From assembly GCA_947579665.1 (NCBI GenBank), contig OX388351.1, forward strand, positions 1 to 64,000: DNA of 64,000 nt, in the 5' to 3' direction. Position 1 is the stretch's first letter. The number at the start of each line of letters is the position of its first letter. Made by a program: the position numbers and the translations under genes. Below are positions 58,048 to 64,000 of this stretch, in pieces. The notes under the pieces were generated by a model, which was not told the DNA's origin, did no database searches, and saw nothing but the letters and a program-made list of their open reading frames with translations. Origin of the DNA: Sympetrum striolatum. Its lineage: Eukaryota; Arthropoda; Insecta; Odonata; Libellulidae.

Positions 58048-60222
58048 CAGTGGCGCAGCCAGGATTTGCCAATGGGGGGGGGTTCAAGGAAACGAAAAAT
58101 GCCTAACTTACAGGGGCTAGCATATTCATGCTCATTACTTACTACAAATATGTCAATTCCTTCAAAAAATTAATGCATTGAAAACTAGAGGAGTTTAACG
58201 CTTGCATGGCCAAATTATTAATCTTTCCAAGATAGTAGTTTACATAACCGAATTATAGGAAACTTATCATAAGTGTTGTTTGGAATTTTAGTTTGGATAC
58301 ATACAGTATGTATTAAAAAGTCATTTTTTTCTATGCTGAAGTTTTAGAGTGTTGTAGATGCTTCCCGATTTTTTGAGAGTTCTTTCTTCCAAGAGGTTGC
58401 GAAGCGTGAGAAGGAAAAAATTAGTAACGATTATTTGGCAAGCGACATAAAACGTAATATCCACTCATTAGATCCCCACATTGATGCGCCCATGCTTATT
58501 TGAATATCTTTCGTTATTAGACTATATCATCACCAGGTTTCTTAGGAGTGACTTCATCCCTTGTTTTTAAGTTAACTCCTCTTCCAAGAAACAAAAAATC
58601 ATTGATATCAGATGGTTCTGCTTTGTTAAAAAACCATTTATATCAGAATTTTCTGGTAGGCTTAGAATTAAGTCTGATTTCGTTATTTATGTATTCATAG
58701 TCACAAACCGAACATTAAAAATTCGGCTACATTAAAAAATACAGTATAATTTTGATTATATGTAGTTGATATTATAATTGAATTTGCAGAATTAAAGTTA
58801 CATACCGAGGTGAAAAAATGAAGTCGTCAACTTACAATTATTTAGAGTAATTCATAGTTAGGTTGTATAACTAGTAGAGAGCTGACGCAAACCCAGTCTT
58901 ACGCATTGTGTTCAAAGAAAACAAAAATTTTCCTTGAATTGAAATTTTTAGGGGGCATTGCATGTTCACGTGGTTGACCGGATAAGTCATGAGATTCGTT
59001 GGATTTTATTACCAGAGAAAAAATTCGCTCCACCTAAAAGGAAGCTAAAGAATTTAAGCCACAGTTTTAACAGTTAATCAAATTTATTTCAAGCCATCAA
59101 GTCATTGTTCCGATAAATCTGTGCGTACCTTACGCACACAATACCTTTCAGCTGACTGATTTGTTTCTAAAATGGTATATTATTAATAATATAATCGAAA
59201 ATTATTTTTTAATGATATATTGTATTTCCCCAACACTTCTTCATATATCTACGGAAATTCTGTTATCGAATTATTTTCGTAAACATACAGCAAATTAACA
59301 AGTAATCATAAAATAAGGATCAGTATATTTTATATCAGCCCGAGTAATGAAGAGTCTACTGTACAAACTTTTAAGCGTCCAGAATGCTTAATAAAGGAAC
59401 CATAGGATAATTTAACCTTTGGAATTGTCGCTAAACTCATCTTGAGATTTGCCCTCCAATAACAGACCTAAAGTGAGACAAACTAAATTTACGTATCTAT
59501 TTATGGTCATTTCACAAAAAATAACATAACCATTAACTTACGTTTTTCCGACAGAGGCCTTGAGCTATTCGCGGCCTGTGAAAAAATATTTCGGATGTCC
59601 ATCTGTACCTTATGAAATCCAAATTAAACTCTCCTTCGATCTGTTTACTGTGAATTTCTTAAAAACACTACTCATGAGCCTAGCTTTGCATTCACACCCT
59701 AAAAACTGTCACATGCTGAAGATCTAACTGAGCGTTTTATCAATCTCTTTGTCTCTTAAACGTAATCTTAATCTCTGTTTTCAGGGTGTAACTTTCGAAT
59801 TAGTTCTCGAATGTTCCCTAGTATTTTTGCGAGGAGTTAACGAATCAGCACTTTCGAATTTTTCTCATGGGCATCTTATCTTATGGTGTGTGTCATCGGT
59901 GTCATCTAACTCAAGGATAGGCTTAAGAAGTGCACGCCTTGAACATTAAGTGCAAAACACTCGTATCTCATTGATATCGATGTCGGCTCTAGGCCTGCTC
60001 TACTACCGAAAACATCACCTTAGCTGAAATCGGAGCCATATTATGCGAAGCTTTTGCTGAATTTAACAAGCAAACACGTGAATAGCAGTATATCTCTAAG
60101 ACTTGCGTGATGATTGGGGTTTTGTACTCTTCAGCAGAAAAAAAAAAGTTTAGAGCTAGTCTAAGGACTTGAATCTTGGGGGGGGTTTGAACCCCTAAAA
60201 CCCCCCCCTCGCTGCGCCACTG
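58048..60222. mobile_element. Non-autonomous hAT element, 2,175 bp
   Basis: The ends are cagtggcgcagccagg and its inverted counterpart ...ctcgctgcgccactg (16-bp repeat with one mismatch), each followed inwards by a run of G (or C). The flanks are cttgttgt (58,040-58,047) and cttgttct (60,223-60,230), an 8-bp duplication with one difference; the empty copy at 38,534 reads cttgttgtacaaacg. An 8-bp duplication and a CAGTGGCG start fit the hAT superfamily, Tip100-like group. No BED finger or hAT dimerisation region was found in any frame, so it must be mobilised by another element. Confidence 0.88.
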
Positions 60223-60528
60223 CTTGTTCTACAAACGATTCGGTAATCTGCTTTCGAAAATAAACTCGCGAGTTGCTTTGAATTTCATCGGCGCAATCAA
60301 TTCGATTCCTTTCTTTCGCTTCCTGTCCTACGGTAATGTGAGGCGCGTTATCTCTTTCATTTGTTTTCCTCGGCGAAGGAGCCTCTTTGATTGGAGATCC
60401 GAGCGTCTTCGATTCATTTTATGCACGTCAATTTGAAAAACAGTGCAACTGCGCTTTGCGTTAAAATCTGAATATCGGCGGCGACGAATATTACTGAGAA
60501 ATAAACGGAAGAGATCACAGTCACTCAC

Positions 60529-60738
60529 CATTACAGAAAGAGCCTCCATTCCTAGGATCGACGTCACTCCAACGCCGTCTTCGAATCACTTCCACAATAA
60601 TCCTCGGGAGAGTTGTCGTTTGGTGAAGCACGTAACGATTGGCGAACGGGTGAATCGCTGCAAAGGCAAAGACATAGAACACGCCGCGGGAAAACAAGGC
60701 GCAACCCGTGCGAACTCCGAGAGCTTTAAAACGAAACT
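60529..60738 (-). other. Candidate first exon with Inr promoter, copy 2
   Basis: It matches 38,841-39,065 except for a 15-base deletion and a few substitutions. The initiator tttcagtttcg (+1 at 60,738), the ATG and the donor (here gtgagtgac from 60,528) are all retained. The hAT element lies in what would be the first intron. Confidence 0.42.
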
Positions 60739-60814
60739 GAAATCCCCTTCATCGGAAAGAGGGCGAGCGAAGGCCACCCTACGTATTACGTTCTATGCTT
60801 AGCCGTCGCGTGTA

Positions 60815-61288
60815 CGACTTGACTTGACTTTATTTTTATGGTGAGCCAGGCCGTGGCCCGTGTCACCCAGTGTGACTCCTCTTTACAAAAGTAGTGGCTC
60901 ACAGGCTAAATGACTTTCGCATATTTATATGAAGGGCTCGAACAGTGCTCGATAGAATTAAGTGAAAGTTAAATTAGGAAACGTTTTATTAGTTTATATT
61001 AAGTAGACAATTGGGAACCCTAAATTGTTTACATCTAATAAAGCTTACTTTTTTGGTGACCAAATATGTGAAAAGAGGGGGTTATTAATGAGCGTCATTT
61101 TCATTTTGCATTTTTTAGCTGCAATATGAGTTTTTTCTAAGAGTGAGGAAAGTTTGTGATATTCAAAAATTTCTTTATTTGGGACAAGATGACATGATTT
61201 TGTGGCAAGGCGGATGATTTTCCTATAAAATATTTCGTATTTTTTGATAATATTATTAGAAGTGTTGAATGTGATCGCGGAAGCATAA
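60815..61288 (-). mobile_element. 3' end of the Jockey/CR1-like LINE, second copy
   Basis: It contains the same 3' UTR as 39,135-39,280 and the last RT residues, with an (AAGTC)3 tail at the left. It is truncated by the IS630-type element inserted after gcataa at 61,288. The uninterrupted site is at 39,605-39,610. Confidence 0.85.
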
Positions 61289-64000
61289 GGCCCGTTTCAC
61301 ATGGACGCGGACTGTCCGCGCTCCGCTCTACGCGCGCGGGGCGCGGAGAGCGGTCGCCGCTTTTCACATGGACGCGGACGAAAACCGTCCGCGGCATTCC
61401 CCGTGTATATCTCCCGTAAGAAGGATGGCCCATGTTGCCATTTACAAATATTTACAAATCGGTAGATAATAAAATCATTTATGGTGTAAATATAAAGGAT
61501 GAATACACGGTGTAAAAGGTTTTTTCATATTAGTTAAAATAACATTAATAAAAAATATTTTCTTACATTTCCGCGTGGAAACGCTATTTTCCGACATTAT
61601 CTTAATAACGCTGTTGTAAACATGGCGTTGCTTTAATTGACACCAAATTTACACAGAAAGTATTCCGGAGTTAACTTTCCATAATGGTATACATTAATTT
61701 ACGGTATACCTAATCTGAATAATTTTATAACATAAAAAGTACAGTTTGATCCTAAAATTTCGAATTATGCATTCCAAAAAGCGATCAGCGGCGAAGTCTC
61801 GTACCGTAATAGATATCCCAATACATGATGCGTATGAAATTTAAAGAAATGTATGAGGTAGTTTTTGGTGAAGGACGGAATACTTTGTCTTATTTCTAAA
61901 GGGAGTTATGAATTTTTTTAATATGATGGTTTTTCCCGCGCGCCAGATTTCCGCTGTCTTACCCTTGATTGCGCTGGCTTCGATGAGCGTATTGCAGAAG
62001 CAAATCGCTCCGCAAAGTATAGAATTATTGTGAAAGCACTGAACATTTACTTTTTACTGTTGAAATACGTTTGCACTAAAATTTGGATATCACGAATACT
62101 TATAGAAAATTTAGTAGCACTTACACTAATTTAATCTCTTATCCACGAAGAAGCACTGTTTGGCCTCCGATTTCCTTCAAATGTTTCCCATCTTGCTGAG
62201 TGAGCCTCAGGAGCTGTTATTTTTCTGCTGCCTTTTTGATTGTTATTTTTCGACTAATGAATTCATCTAACGCTTTTTTAAAGCTATTTTCATCGTACCT
62301 TTGATATGATTTACGACGATTTCGTGCGGTCTGAAGTGAGAAGAAAAGTGCACCAGTTGTTTTTTCAGAAGGTTCCTCCAACTCTGAAAACAATATTAAA
62401 TACTGTGAACATGGACAATGATTTGCCGAATTTTAAAAGAACTACTTTATATCGCTTGCTAACAGACATCGGTTTTGTATATGAATGAAAGGGCAGGTAT
62501 AGCTTGTTAATTGAGAGAGTTAATGACATCATCCGTTGTAGCCATGACTTTCTGACGCAACTACAAAAATATAGAAGGGAGCAAAGAACAATTGTTTATA
62601 CTGACAAGACTTGGGTAAATGTTGGTCAAACCTTGAGTAAGGCTTGGCGTGATAAACAAATTAAAACGCCACTCGACGCTTTTCTCTCTGGGTTAAGCAC
62701 TGGATTAAAGGCCCCCACATCTCGAGGAGGTCGTTTTGCCATCATACACGCTGGTACGGAAAATTTTCATCGAGGGGGCCTTAAATTTTTTTTTGCAAGA
62801 AAAATACCATGGACGAACATGACGAAGTTGACGGGGATTGTTATGAAAACTGGTTCGAAAACTGCCTTCTCGCAAACATTCCTAGGGGCTCAGTAATTGT
62901 TTTGGACAATGCATCGTATCATTCCAGGAAATTAGAATATTTACCGACAGTCAGCTGGAAAAAAGATATTATAAAAGAGTGGCTGGCAAGTAAAAATATA
63001 AACTTTGACGCTGACAGTTTAAAAAGAGATTTACTATTTTCAGTCAATCAAATTCGGAAAGATTTTGAAAAGTTGAATGTAGATGAACCTGCGAAGTCGA
63101 AGGGATGCATTGCAATCAGCCTTATCATTGCGAGTTGAACCCGATTGAAAGAGTTTGGGCGCAGATCAAACATTATGTTGGGATGAAGAATACTTCATTC
63201 AAGAAGAAAGATGTGGAGCGGATCATTTCGGAGAGTTTCGGCAAGATCTCAGCTCAAAATTCGCAAAACCATGTAGAGCATGTGATGAAAGTAGAAGAAA
63301 AAATATGGCACGCAGACAATTTGCAAGACGACGTAGATGAATTAATTATTCGTCTCTCATCTTCGCGGTCAGCAATAGCATCGGAAGATGAGCCACAGCC
63401 AAGTACATCAGGTTTCATGGAAGGGTTTGAATCACTTTCAGATTCTTGACTGAAAAGGTTAGAAACACATCTCCCTTCAACATATTACTCTATTACAGGA
63501 TAGATAATCAGTTTTAATTTGATTCCTATTCTGATGTTAACCGAGTAAAATACGTCCAGAAAGAGAGAGCGCCAAATTTGCTTCATATTGTTTTTCACTC
63601 CAGAATCTAATGGTTTGTCTGATAGTATTGTAATACATTTCAAACTAAAAAATCAATGAAAGAACTAACTAACTCTAAGAGCTTCCAGATATCCGTATTT
63701 TAAACATCTTACGGTAGCCAAATCGAATTCGGCGCGTTAATCCGATTGGCAGGGAGAGGAGGGTCGACGAAGCGTACGCTTGGCAATATTGTTCTACTCT
63801 GACAAATCTGCTTGGTCCGCGTCAGCCGTCCGCGTTCATGTGCAAGCACAAACCTGTCTCTGTGGCCCGTACGCGCGCGGACGATCCGCGGGGCGTAGGG
63901 GCCACGCGGATGGCTCCTCCGCGTGCGGACTGTCCGCACTCATGTGAAAGCTTCCATTAACGTCAATGGAACCTTATCCGCGCGCGTAGCGCGGAGCGCG
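61289..64000 (+). mobile_element. IS630/Tc1-mariner-superfamily transposon, right end beyond the window
   Basis: The left end begins aggcccgtttcacatggacg after gcata/gcataa. GC-rich motifs ttcacatggacgcggac occur twice at the left (61,297 and 61,364) and inverted as gtccgcactcatgtgaa and tccgcgttcatgtg near the right (63,820-63,950). The sequence at 63,975-64,000 is the reverse complement of the part about 37-60 bases in from the left end, so the right terminus should lie ~35-40 bases outside the window. A TA duplication is possible but cannot be verified. Confidence 0.75.
62306..63449 (+). pseudogene. IS630/Tc1-mariner-type transposase (DD~80E), broken
   Basis: The N-terminus (VRSEVRRKVHQLFF and LPNFKRTTLYRLLTDIGFVY, 62,324-62,485) is the usual helix-turn-helix end of this family. 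An in-frame TGA follows at 62,486. The first catalytic Asp lies in IVYTDKTWVNVG (about 62,595), the second in SVIVLDNASYHSRK (about 62,907) after a frameshift near 62,800, and the Glu in YHCELNPIERVWAQIK (about 63,145) after another frameshift near 63,105. About 80 residues separate the second Asp and the Glu, far more than the 34-41 of classical Tc1/mariner. From memory this resembles the DD82E group. The C-terminal tail is acidic and Ser-rich. One stop and two frameshifts make it inactive. Confidence 0.88.

Larger units (their letters stand above)
56183..61288. repeat. Segmental duplication copy 2 (with hAT insertion)
   Basis: Colinear with 36,694-39,610 with small differences. It contains the hAT element at 58,048-60,222 and is cut at 61,288 by the IS630-type element, whereas copy 1 continues uninterrupted at both places. 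Confidence 0.88.

Noticed and set aside
63709..63939. Arg-rich minus-strand ORF near the right edge
   Set aside because: It translates the GC-rich terminal repeats of the IS630-type element.

Overview
The window looks like AT-rich nuclear DNA of an arthropod, probably an insect. The evidence is a fragment of mitochondrial cytochrome b that only reads as insect-type protein with TGA as Trp, arthropod-style TCAGTT initiators with DPE motifs, and a community of animal DNA transposons (Transib, Tigger/pogo, piggyBac, hAT, an IS630/Tc1-mariner type) plus Jockey-like non-LTR retrotransposons. There is no complete host protein-coding gene that I can defend. Nearly all coding signal is broken transposon protein.

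Layout. 1-14,913: a 6,096-bp tandem repeat, two almost identical copies and a third that matches only for its first ~1.1 kb, then diverges and ends. 14.9-20.2 kb: mostly unique sequence with a tRNA-derived SINE and two related, divergently oriented promoter-like segments (16.1 kb minus, 19.97 kb plus) containing CCAAT, Inr and DPE. 20.9-28.5 kb: diverged dispersed repeats with SINE/tRNA-like pieces. 28.9-30.6 kb: a 268-bp tandem repeat interrupted by a G-rich 27-bp minisatellite. 30,999-33,755: a Tigger element with a SINE inside. 33,851-35,932: a piggyBac element with TTAA flanks. 36.3-43 kb: tRNA-like palindrome, Jockey-like LINE debris, a spliced-looking first exon, and a better preserved LINE reverse transcriptase. 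43-47.3 kb: dispersed repeats, nothing recognisable as a gene. 47,366-56,331: a direct duplication of a ~2.4-kb segment; copy 1 was later hit by a 3.66-kb Transib, copy 2 by a mitochondrial insert. 56.2-61.3 kb: second copy of the 36.7-39.6 kb LINE/first-exon block, carrying a 2.2-kb hAT. 61.3 kb to the right edge: an IS630/Tc1-mariner-type element of DD~80E type that runs out of the window.

The most valuable feature is that the duplications supply empty sites: each of the Transib, hAT, NUMT and IS630-type insertions can be compared with an uninterrupted copy elsewhere in the window, which fixes ends and target duplications directly (CGTCG for Transib, 8 bp for hAT). The best candidates for new biology are the Transib with RAG-signal-like ends and unusually long 0.6-kb inverted repeats, the NUMT sitting in the loop of a palindrome, the divergent Inr/DPE promoter pair, and the tandem array with a sharp conversion boundary.
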